A stretch of DNA of 64,000 nt from Dichetophora obliterata (Eukaryota > Arthropoda > Insecta > Diptera > Sciomyzidae): contig OY986438.1 in assembly GCA_963920525.1 (NCBI GenBank), positions 95,640,557 through 95,704,556 of the forward strand. The letters are read 5' to 3'. A program made the position numbers and the translations under genes. Position 1 is the stretch's first letter; each line of letters begins with the position of its first letter. Of the stretch, positions 23,818 through 32,905 are shown piece after piece. Below the pieces are notes generated by a model. It was not told the origin of the DNA. It did not search any database and saw only the letters and a program-made list of their open reading frames with translations.

Positions 23818-24370
23818 CACGGTTAGAAATCTTGTACTAAAATTTTAACTTTTCTGTACTACATATAAGCCTACACCAGCTTTGGTTTCAAATCTAGTAT
23901 TTGCAAAATACTAAAATATCTTTGGTTAAAAATTTAGTTCAGGCTTTGATTAAAATATTAGAAAAAAAAATATAACAAACACTGTGAGACTTGAACCCAC
24001 GACATCCAGTTTGTAAGTTCACTAGTCTAACCACTGGGCTATAGCGCCATACGTAACAAAGAATTAAACAAACATATGAAACTAATTGCCTAATATTGAG
24101 TCTTAGCATTGCCAGGCTAACTTTTTACGGGTCAAAATCCAAATTTAGTATCCAAATGTACTAGAATTTGGTCTAAATGGTATTAAAAAAAATAATATAG
24201 AATTTTACTTAAATTTAAACCAAAAATCTAAAAATAACGCTTTTTAAATACTTCTTTAGTTTAAATTCTAGGACAGTAGAGTTTATATTATGAGTTAGTA
24301 TTTGCAAAGTTTAAATTTTAAACCGCAAGGCTAAAACAAATTCAAATTTAATCCAAGATTTTTAACCCTG
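23818..24370. mobile_element. TIR element carrying a tRNA-like sequence
   Basis: Inverted ends are CACGGTTAGAAATCTTG at 23818 and CAGGGTTAAAAATCTTG at 24370, each next to a TA (23816-23817, 24371-24372). No transposase is present. A tRNA-like block (23978-24048) sits inside. Confidence 0.5.
23978..24048 (-). tRNA. tRNA-like sequence, Val(TAC)-like, probably not functional
   Basis: On the minus strand an intact A box (TAGCCCAGTGG) and B box (GGTTCAAGTCT) are correctly spaced. The T stem GTGGG/CTCAC pairs, and the acceptor GGCGCT/AGTGTT pairs if G-U is allowed. The presumed anticodon loop CTTACAA would read TAC. The anticodon stem pairs badly, so a tRNA-derived relic inside a mobile element is more likely than a working tRNA. 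Confidence 0.4.
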
Positions 24371-25035
24371 TATATTTTCTTTTTAGGGAGGGCCTTAAAG
24401 GGTCAATATGTATGACTTTTCCAAGATGAACATTTCTCACTTTAAGGGCTCTCCTTATGGCTCCCATACAAATGTTTTTCCCTTATTTTTCAACGCTTCA
24501 TAATGTTGATGCTAGCTCGGTCACTCAGCGTCCTCAAACGTTATGAAGCGTTGAGCACAGTAGAACGCTCCGCACGGCCGTACATGGGTCAAAGATGGCC
24601 TAAAAATAATTTAAAAAGCCCAGCGGCCGAAAGTTGGGTTAAACAATGGCCGTACAAGGCCTAAATAAAGTTGTATGGACGCTGTACAACCGCGACCATT
24701 TAAAAACGGCCACTGTACGGCCGCTGTGCAACCCAGATTATTTTAAAACGGCCGCTGTTTGGCCAAGAAGTCCTGCAAATGACCCTTGTATGACCCTCGT
24801 ACGGTCAAGAAAAATATTTAAAATTAGGCCTTGTTTGGCCTTAGCTAAAAAAGTTTTTATTTTTACTCGGCCTTTCATGCGACATAGGAATTCCCAAAAA
24901 CAAAAATTCCTAAGGGCAATTAAAAATTACCACGAATGGGATTTTTCCAACATAACTGGCAACGTTGCTGCTGATATTGTTGTTTTGGATCTGCATGTGC
25001 TGCAAAGGGCCGTTTTTCACTCGGCAATTCTATGA
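24371..25035. repeat. GGCC-rich short-repeat patch
   Basis: From about 24560 to 24880, GGCC-bearing words recur every 15-40 bp (GGCCGTACATGGGTC, GGCCGTACAAGGCC, CGGCCACTGTACGGCCGCTG, AAAACGGCCGCTGTTTGGCC). Many are self-complementary. The base composition differs sharply from the AT-rich surroundings. No recognisable protein is encoded. Confidence 0.45.
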
Positions 25036-25154
25036 GCAATAATTGCTTTCGCCGCAAGTAGTTTGTTGACTACTCGGGTTTAAAGAGGACTTTCGTAAAC
25101 CCCCTCATGCAGGCGAATAATCCACAAACTGCTTGCGGCAAAGGCAATTATTGC
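25036..25154. repeat. Small foldback
   Basis: GCAATAATTGCTTTCGCCGC at 25036 is mirrored by GCGGCAAAGGCAATTATTGC ending at 25154. The arms extend through AAGTAGTTTGT / ACAAACTGCTT, about 35 bp each. Confidence 0.65.
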
Positions 25155-25254
25155 GGGACAAAGAGATCTTGCTACCAGAGCAATAATGGCTTTCGCCGCA
25201 AGCTCGAGAATTTTCGTATGTAACGAGTGAAAAGCGCGACATAGTAAGCAAAGT

Positions 25255-25370
25255 TCTCTTTATTTTCTGTGGACGATTCGGTTCATCCACTTTAACGCTG
25301 CTCAACCGCTGTGATCTTGCTCTTTTCTGTGCGTCGTTGTTTTAGACTTGCTTGGTAATTGTTGTTGGTA
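25255..25370 (+). repeat. Dispersed repeat block R3, copy 2
   Basis: GATTCGGTTCATCC, AACGCTGCTCAACCGCTGTG, CTTGGTAATTGTTGTTGG and CAGTTAGCTG. The same words occur at 20783-20890 and 27685-27770. Confidence 0.6.
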
Positions 25371-26105
25371 CAGTTAGCTGAAATTTTTTTAAATATTCTT
25401 AATTTTTACTCAACATGAACAGCTGATTTTGACAACCAGCTCGCTTTTCTCTGCTTTTTACTTCATTCCTCTCCGAGTCGGCCCTACCTGGTTATTCTGC
25501 CATGAGTTGCAGTACGAATAAAATGAATGTTTATTTTCAGCAAGATAAATAAAATAGAGAATACAGATGCGTACGCAAATTTGCGCATGCGTTACTAAGC
25601 ATGCATTGTGCTTTAAAAACTCCATTTATTTTTTAAATACCATAATAAATTCAAATTATTTATACTATGCATTATATTTCTTCTATATTATAAATGTGTT
25701 TTGATAACTAAAAATTTAATTTTAAATTACTTTTAAGATATACATATGTGCTCTTTACTACAGGAAAAATAAATAATTAAAATTTACCCATATTTATTTC
25801 CATTAATTGAACATAACTTTGAATTACATTTAGTTTTAACCAATAAAACAAATGAACAAGAACAACAAATTCATCACCAAAAATATCAAACGAAAACTTT
25901 GTATAAAACAAAACAAATTTTTACATGAATTTAGTTGTGAGCTTTTTTGATCAGGTAAGCTTGAAGAAGGGCAACAACAACAAATTTTTTTTTGAATAAT
26001 TTTTATTTAGAAGATGAAATGCTTTAAAATAGTTTTGAAAAATATAAATAAAAAATAAACAGAATTTTTCTCTATTGCTGTATAAAAAGGAATTCTATGT
26101 CTATA
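25371..26105. other. AT-rich spacer
   Basis: No gene seen. Confidence 0.4.
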
Positions 26106-27215
26106 CCCAAGTAACAATATTAGCCATATATTCATTCTTGCAGAGCTTATAGTGCTATCTTATATAGCAGCAAGCTTCAACTATAGCTTTAGTCGCGCTA
26201 CTAAAGCTCTTGCAGAGAATATATAAGGCTACTTTCTTGAGTTTAAAAGCACTATTTTTACTTCATATGAGGAGTAGAAGTAGCTGTAAACTTTTAAAAG
26301 AGTCCCTGTCAAACCCAAATAAGAGCTCTTGCAAAGCTCTTTTTTATTATTCGTTTAAGTATGTATGTGTTAATAATAAACTCAATAAATATATAAAATT
26401 TGACAAGTGTTTGTGATGATAAGAATGACAAATAAATTAAAGAAATAATAAAGTGATTATTATATCAGACTCATGTTCGTGTATTCGTTGTATGCTGCGA
26501 ATTTCGGTGCGCTTTTGAATTTATCGGAAACGTGAATGTAGTACTTCGAAAAACTACAACGGGCTTAACAAATAATTAAAATTAAGAAGTGTTAATTATT
26601 TAAAAATAGTTGGAAAATTTTTAACATTCTTTAAGATCAACTAAAAATGATTTAAGTACTTTATTCTTAAATATATGTATCATAGAAATCATCAATTTCG
26701 TTTTAAATATTATTGTAAACACTAATATTTAGCTTGCTTCAACTCCGAAGATTTTCTATTTTTTATAAGATCGCCATTTTTTTCAAAGAAGCTCCTTATC
26801 AGATTTTTTAGTCACTTGTTATTCCCAAAAAATTTATTGCATTAATTTACAGTATTTTATATCTATTCGCTTTAAAAATGCAATACAAAAATACACATTA
26901 AAGCAAATATTATACTCAATCTACGAGTTTTAAAACTGCTGTATAGTAATTTTTATTACTTTAAAAGATCCTTTACAGAGCAAGTAGTAAATTTTAGAGT
27001 TCTGCTCTTTTGCAGATTTGATAAAATCCTTTACAGAGCTGTATAAAGTATTAAAGCTTAAAATGGTAAAAAAATCATATTTAGAGCATTTTATTTAAAA
27101 TTAAAAGCAACTAGCAGCAAACAAAGCTGCGGTAAAGCTTTAACCGCATATTATACACCTCTAGAACACTTTTAGGACTCACTCGCACCTAGTTGCTCCA
27201 ACAATGTTACTTGGG
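26106..27215. mobile_element. MITE, 1.1 kb, TA target
   Basis: Ends are CCCAAGTAACAAT at 26106 and, inverted, CCCAAGTAACATTG at 27215, each preceded by TA, giving TACCCAAGTAACA on both sides. Short words such as GCAGAGCT/CTTTACAGAGC recur just inside both ends (26150-26345, 26940-27060), like subterminal binding motifs. There is no transposase. The TA target points to the Tc1/mariner group. Confidence 0.6.
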
Positions 27216-27426
27216 TACTTACGATACTATCGAAACTGTGTCTTTTTTGTTTTTTTGAATATTTTAGCACTCTTTAAGAAACGTGTTTTTGAGAAATGAA
27301 TTTAAAAGTTATGTATTTTGACGAAAATATATTTTGACAAAAAATAAATAAAAAATAGTTTTGTTTTTATTTTATTTCTGTGCTTATAGTGTTAATACAA
27401 AGCCAAAATATAAATATCATTTAAAT

Positions 27427-27541
27427 AAAAAAAAAAGTATAGCAGTGAGAGGACTGCCGACCGAAGCGAAAACCTATATATAAAGTATTAGTATTCCCTG
27501 GAAGACGTTGTCCTGCCACGGACCGCCTTACTGCTATATAA
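27427..27541 (-). repeat. About 108 bp dispersed unit, copy 2 (inverted)
   Basis: Inverted copy of 22170-22278, bounded by TATAGCAGT and ACTGCTATA. Together the pair encloses 5.1 kb. The enclosed DNA contains unrelated elements, so the pair need not be one transposon. Confidence 0.65.
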
Positions 27542-28295
27542 GAATTTTCATGCTAATATAGGGTTTCGGACTATCCTACATGTAGGATGGATTTGACAGG
27601 TCGGACGGACTTGTAGGATGTACGAAAGCTCATACTGCAGCCCGTTTTACATGTAGGATGAAATCAAAAAGTTTTAAAAGTTCCGCTCTGATCTTGTTCT
27701 TTTCTGTGCGCCCTTGTTTGTAGATTTCCTTGGTAATTGTTGTTGGCGCAGTTAGCTGGAAATTTTTTGTAGACGCTGTGAATTCTAATTGTGTAGCTAC
27801 AGTCGGCATATGAAATTAGAATTATTTTTGTTAAAAAGAGTTTATAGCAATTTATTAAATTTTTTATATATTACTGAAACTATTTCTTTTATGCAAAAGT
27901 ATTACCATATCAAAAATACATATTATTTAAGTAATTTATTTAAATTATTTCATTATTGAATTAATATAAAAAATTAAAGCTTATTTATATCATGACACTG
28001 ACACAATATACATGTTCACCATTTCTATATTGCGTTGTGTATTAAAAATAGAATATTATAAAATTAAGAAATATCTATAGCATATAAATTATATATAATT
28101 CATATAAGAAATTGATGCTAAACAGTTTAAAAAATAGAATGCATAGGATAAGCAGACATTAGTTATTCAATTACTACTGAAAATATTAATTATTTTGCAG
28201 GTTTTTTACGTAATTGTTATTATATAAATATACATAAATACTCTTTAAATTTCTACAATGAACTGAATTGTTCATATGTATAAACTGTATATATG

Positions 28296-28299
<4 letters not shown>
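27542..28299. other. Spacer with repeat scraps
   Basis: CATGTAGGATG-like words repeat at 27576-27660. R3 copy 3 lies at 27685-27770. The rest is AT-rich without a gene. Confidence 0.45.

Positions 28300-28329
<30 letters not shown>
28300..28329. repeat. (TA)n microsatellite
   Basis: Uninterrupted AT dinucleotides. Confidence 0.9.
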
Positions 28330-28332
<3 letters not shown>

Positions 28333-28479
28333 TCCCGATACGGTAACACTTTTACTAAAAACAAATAGTTTTACTAATATAATATATACACTTTAATTCA
28401 TATGTATAAACTGTTTTTTAAATTAGTTCGATGTCATATGCTGACTGTAGCTACAAGTAAACATCTACAAAAAATTAAA

Positions 28480-28660
28480 GCTTACTGTACAACAATAACT
28501 ACCAAGCAAATCTACAACAACAACGCAAGGAGAATGACAAGATCCCAGCGATTGCGAAACATTAGAGGGGATGAACGAATCGGCGTCAGAAAATAAACCG
28601 CATATTGCTTGCTATGTTTTCTGTTTGTCTGGTAGCAAAATCTCAAGTGGTGGATTGGCA
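28480..28660 (-). repeat. Dispersed repeat block R3, inverted copy
   Basis: Contains CAACAATAACTACCAAGCAA, GGGGATGAACGAATCGG and TTGCTTGCTATGTTTTCTGT. These are the reverse of words in the 20700-20890 copy. Confidence 0.55.
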
Positions 28661-29044
28661 AAATTAGACAAGGTAGTGTTAAAGCGGAAAGCCGGTGACC
28701 GAAACTGTCAAAACGAAGTTGACATTTAATACGAAATCTGCAGCCAATGAGAATGCTATATAAAAGCAAAAATTGGCCAAAATACCAAAATGGCTGAGTT
28801 TGACAGTTATTTTCACTAAGAAAGAGAACACATTTAGCCCTAACACTACCTTGTCTAGTTGTATTATGAGTGGTGGCATCAAAAGGGACCTTCACGGCCA
28901 GTCAAACAAAAACCAAATATCAAAAATTTAAATTTATTTTGTTGTAACCTACAGCAGCTTTACGTATACATTGAAAAGAACAGCATCATTTAATGTTTTG
29001 CAGCGGAGCAAAGGAAGGGAAAAAACGGAGCGTCAGCAGAAGAA

Positions 29045-29225
29045 CTTATTGATGGTTGCTTGCTACATTTGCTGAGCGCCTTGTAGTCAAGATCCAAGAT
29101 CGTCATTTAAAACCCACTCGCTATCTGCATTGATGACGAGAGTAACTCGCAAAATGATGACGATGACGCAAACCAAAGATTTACCCTCTACCAAAATCGT
29201 TGAACGTGCCTAAATAAGTTTTTAC
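29045..29225 (+). repeat. Dispersed repeat blocks R2 and R1
   Basis: R2 (29045-29101: CTTATTGATGGTTGCTTGCT, then GCTGAGCGCC and AAGATCCAAGA) matches 20989-21043 on the same strand. R1 (29132-29225) matches 20503-20592 in the opposite orientation. Confidence 0.65.
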
Positions 29226-29286
29226 TTCAAAAAATAACGAAAGTGCTTGAGTTTGTGTGTGCGTGTGTTCGGGCCAACGATGTCCC

Positions 29287-29768
29287 GGTGCACCAGCAAG
29301 TGCAGCAAAGTTAAATTGGCTTTCTTTGCTGGGGAACGTCCTCCGAGTGCCACCACCAGCAAGTGCAGTGCAAAATTTGTTGCTAGCCAACATCCTCCAA
29401 GTGCCATCACCAGCAGCACAAGCAAATGAAGCGCAAATTCTCCGCTTTCAATTCACGCCGGAGTATAATGGCGGAAATTTTCCTCTACGCTTGAGACATT
29501 CTGAAATGGTGCTTCTAAAATATTGGAGAGTTGACCAGTCAATTGAATTGTGCTGCACTTGCTGGTGCCGCTCGTGGTGACTCTCGGAGAACGTTGGCAA
29601 GCAACAGAATCAGGAAATTTGCGCTGCACTTGCTTGTGCTGCTGGTGATGGCACTTGGAGGATGTTGGCTAGCAACAAATTTTGCACTGCACTTGCTGGT
29701 GGTGGCACTCGGAGGACGTTCCCCAGCAAAGAAAGCCAATTTAACTTTGCTGCACTTGCTGATGCACC
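29287..29768. repeat. Long inverted repeat, 153 bp arms
   Basis: 29287-29439 and 29616-29768 are almost perfect inverted copies around a 176 bp spacer. The outer ends are GGTGCAYCAGCAAGTGCAGC; the inner ends are GCGCAAATT. The arms contain internal direct repeats (CCTCCRAGTGCCAYCACCAG) about 60 bp apart. The spacer holds a diverged further copy of the arm (CTGCACTTGCTGGTGCCGCT). Apparent open frames on both strands give nearly the same peptide and are artefacts of the palindrome. Confidence 0.85.
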
Positions 29769-30060
29769 TTTATTATTTTGTTATTGCTTAAGTTTTTTAA
29801 GTTTACAATATTACAAGTTTACGAAATAACTTGCAAGCACAAGCACTCGATAAAATCAATAAAATATTTGCGCTAAAACACGACCGAAATGTGAAACGTA
29901 ACAATTTGTAATTGTCAAAATTTCATCGTCCATTTGACACAGCAAAAAATGTTATTCACATGTTATTCACACAAATGATATTCAACCTGATATTTTCTAT
30001 CCTACCACGATTGAAAATTATCCTTTTGACAAACACCCTTTATGAAAAAATTTATTAATA
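29769..30060. other. Spacer, no gene seen
   Basis: AT-rich, no recognisable feature. Confidence 0.4.
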
Positions 30061-30688
30061 ATGCCTCTTTTACACGTGTGACATATTTGTCATTTTTTGC
30101 ATCATTAAGTGCCATTATCGTGTAAATGATGTTATTTTGTTTCATTATTTTAGTCATAAAGTAATGATTAAAATCAGATATCATTAGTTTTGTCACTTAA
30201 GTGACATCGTGTAAACGCCGTGTAAACCCGTCTACTCTCATAGTGACCAACTTAAAGAAAAAATGAAAAAGTTCATTCTTTACTGACAGAGTGCGTTGAC
30301 CTGTTTTTATAAATTTAACTGTTTGCTTAAAAATGCACTGGTTAGTATAAATTTATAGAGTTTAAAGAATATAATAATCATAATCAATCGTGCTCCAAAA
30401 TTAATAAAAATGCTAAATAAGCAACAGCTTTTAGTCTTCCATTTGTAAAAGAATTTTTAACTTCTTTGCTCTCTCAGTATTTGAGAATTATAAAATTTTG
30501 TCATTAATGTAAACGCCTACTTTGCTGGTCAAATCATTTTGAATTTGAAAGTTGGCAAAATATAATGAAACGCAGTGACAAAGCTCTGGGCAAGTCACTT
30601 TTTTGTGCCGTCTAAATAGCAGCGTCATTATGATATGTCATCAAGTCATTATTAAAATCAGTAAGTGTCACTCGTGTAAATGAGGCAT
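30061..30688. mobile_element. Short inverted-repeat element
   Basis: ATGCCTCTTTTACACGTGTG at 30061 is mirrored by ATGCCTCATTTACACGAGTG read inward from 30688. The body also holds GTGACATCGTGTAAACG-like words. There is no transposase and I could not settle a target duplication. Confidence 0.55.
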
Positions 30689-31304
30689 AAAACAATGATA
30701 GTTGACAACTCTGAAAATAAAATGCCGCAGTGGTGAAAATATAAAGCCACTGACAAATACAACAAGTGTGAAAATTGTCAAACTTTGTTTGACGATATGT
30801 AATAAAATAAGAGCATGCATGTAATTACTTGAATGTTCAACATATCACAACTTAAAGATTAAAATGTTAAAATACTTAATCCATACATTATTTTTCTTGT
30901 TTGCAAACGAAGTTCCAGCAGAAAAAAGCAGAAAAGAAGAAGATCGTTCCATTTTTAAATCTCACCATGCATAGCAGCTGTTTAAGTAAAAGCAAATTTT
31001 TCAAAAATGTTGACAAATACAACAACTGAAGAAATTGCCAAACTTTAAAAGCATATACAGACCAATTTAAAGCGAATTAATAATAAGTTTTGGTTGCAAA
31101 CATCTTATTGCAACCTAACTTAAGGATTTATATACTAACAAACAGATGTATTAATTTCAGGAGTTGCCAAGCGATTTCTTTGTGAGCTTGCGGCCGACTA
31201 AGAACAAGAGTGGCGATCATTGTTGATTTTTTATGCACAAATACATACAAACATTTGTTGAGGTTATGCTGTCTAAGTTTCCTATCTTGTTATCTTTGCT
31301 GTCT
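30689..31304. other. AT-rich spacer
   Basis: No gene seen. Confidence 0.4.
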
Positions 31305-31308
31305 GTAT

Positions 31309-31397
31309 TGATGACGAGAGTTACTCGGAAAAATACGATGACGCAAACCAAAGATTTACCCTCTACCAAAATCGTTCAACGCGCTTAAAGAAGTTTT
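31309..31397 (+). repeat. Dispersed repeat block R1, copy 3
   Basis: ATTGATGACGAGAGTTACTC, GATGACGCAAACCAAAGATT, TACCCTCTACCAAAATCGTT, CAACGCGC. Directly abuts the Tc1 remnant, which seems to be cut off here. Confidence 0.7.
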
Positions 31398-31441
31398 CTC
31401 TTAAAAATACATTTCATGTTAACAACCTAAAAATTCATTAC

Positions 31442-32290
31442 TTACTTAAAATCGTATAAAATTTTTAGTACTTCGTTGAGCCACTTTTTTTGTTGGCAAG
31501 ATCTTGCAGTCTTTTTGGGATAGAATTGATTAAGTTTTTGCATGTTGCGATGCCCATTCTTCTCTGAGAGCTTTCTTGAGGCCAGCTTTGTTAGAAATTT
31601 TATGTTCTCGTATGTTTTTTCCAAGATGTTTCTAAAAGTGTTCGATGAGATTCATATCCGGCACTTGGAATCAAATTTTCTATAAGCATGTTATTATAGC
31701 TATATCGGTTCAAAATGCCGTTGATAAAAACCAAATTACCGACTCCGTGCGCTGACATGTTGCCCAAAACCATCACGAACCCACCTCCATGCTTTACCAG
31801 TCGGACGTATATTACATGTTTCCATTTCCTTATTCGGTTTTCTCCACACTGTTTGCTTGCCATCTGATTCAAAAACGTTATGTTTGGATTCATCCGTGAA
31901 AAAATCGTCATTCTAGAAGTCCTACGGTTTAGAGTCCTTCGAGTCGTTTAAGCTTATTGCGCTAATTGATGTATGGCTTATAGCGTGCAATCCTGCCATG
32001 GAAATAATTTTTTCGAAGAACTCGTCTTATCGTCGAATCACTTACGTGTTTTTGCAAATATATTTTCAGGTTGTTGTTGATTTTTGGTGACGATATTCGA
32101 GGATTTGCTTTCACTTTTCGTACTATCCACCTTACTTCGCTTGCAGTTAGCTTCTTATCGGACCGAATTTCGACTTTATTTGAAATGCGATTGTTTTCTT
32201 TGTGTATTTCTGAAGTATTTCTGAAGTTTCTGCGTAACTTTTGACTTTTAGATGGTGATAAACCACCAATTCACATTCTTCAATCGATGG
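31442..32290 (-). pseudogene. Tc1-like transposase, broken
   Basis: Pieces appear in order on the minus strand. Linker/HTH: SDKKLTASEVRWIVRKVKAN, then PRISSPKINNNL, SDSTIRRVLRKNYFHGRIAR and YKPYIN, at about 31975-32165. Catalytic region: the SRMNPNITFLNQM area in place of the usual DESKF block, then VKHGGGFVMVLGNMSAHGVG and NLVFINGI (31700-31815). After PSAG the middle of the catalytic domain, including the second Asp, is deleted. A C-terminal piece (PDMNLIEHF..., then GLKKALREEWA in another frame) follows to a stop at 31442. At least three frame changes and several stops make it inactive. It is a different subfamily from the remnant at 3832-4242. Confidence 0.8.
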
Positions 32291-32427
32291 TTGCTTCACG
32301 GTTAAGGTTGATGCAAGAAAATGTAGAAAAAGTCTTTGGAAGCCTTATAGAACAATGTAATCAATGATATCAAGATCACGCAATGACAAAAATCAAGCTT
32401 TTTGCCGAAATTAAAACATACTGATCA

Positions 32428-32647
32428 GCTGTGCGATTTTAAGTGATGCCACTCTTTCGCACGTGTAAGGTTGCTGTTACACTTTGACAAAAACATAAAA
32501 AGCTTTTCGCCTTTTTTATACATGTTAATAAAATACATTGCATTAGCATACTTTTTCATCAAATTTTACATAGAAACAATTTTTCATTTGGATATAATTA
32601 AATAAATTGTAAGCCTGCACTTGCTGTGCGGTTTTAAGTGACACTCA

Positions 32648-32652
<5 letters not shown>
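32428..32652 (-). repeat. Tc1 terminal repeat with two direct repeats (IR/DR type)
   Basis: GCTGTGCGATTTTAAGTGA (32428-32446) recurs as GCTGTGCGGTTTTAAGTGA (32623-32641), 195 bp further on. The outer copy is followed by CACTCACTG and TA at 32651-32652. This is the same geometry as at 4331-4552, in an unrelated sequence. The other end of the element is missing. Confidence 0.7.
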
Positions 32653-32681
<29 letters not shown>

Positions 32682-32905
32682 AAACTCGCCCCAACCACCA
32701 TCAAAACATTGAATTATCGTTAAAAACCCGATCTAGCATACCTTCACTCTTTCTATATATATATATATAGAAAGGTCTGTATTTCAGCTTTCTAAAAATG
32801 GCAAAAAATTTATTGATCTGTTGATAACTGATTAAGTTACAGAGTTATAAATGAGTGAAGGTATGCTGGTGGTAGGATATTTTGATGGTGGTTGGCGACT
32901 TTTAT
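32651..32905. repeat. TA microsatellites and a small foldback
   Basis: (TA)n runs lie at 32651-32680 and 32754-32770. AACCACCATCAAAA with AGCATACCTTCACTC (32694-32750) is mirrored by GAGTGAAGGTATGCT with TTTTGATGGTGGTTGGCG (32853-32898). Confidence 0.65.

Noticed and set aside
24646..25035. 129-codon frame over the GGCC patch
   Set aside because: The sequence is driven by repeated GGCC words; no protein family resemblance.
22170..27541. A single 5.4 kb transposon bounded by the inverted 108 bp units
   Set aside because: The units have their own inverted ends, and the interior contains unrelated elements with separate borders. No duplication fits the outer edges.
29181..29791. Several frames sharing peptides on both strands
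   Set aside because: They are mirror translations of the long inverted repeat.
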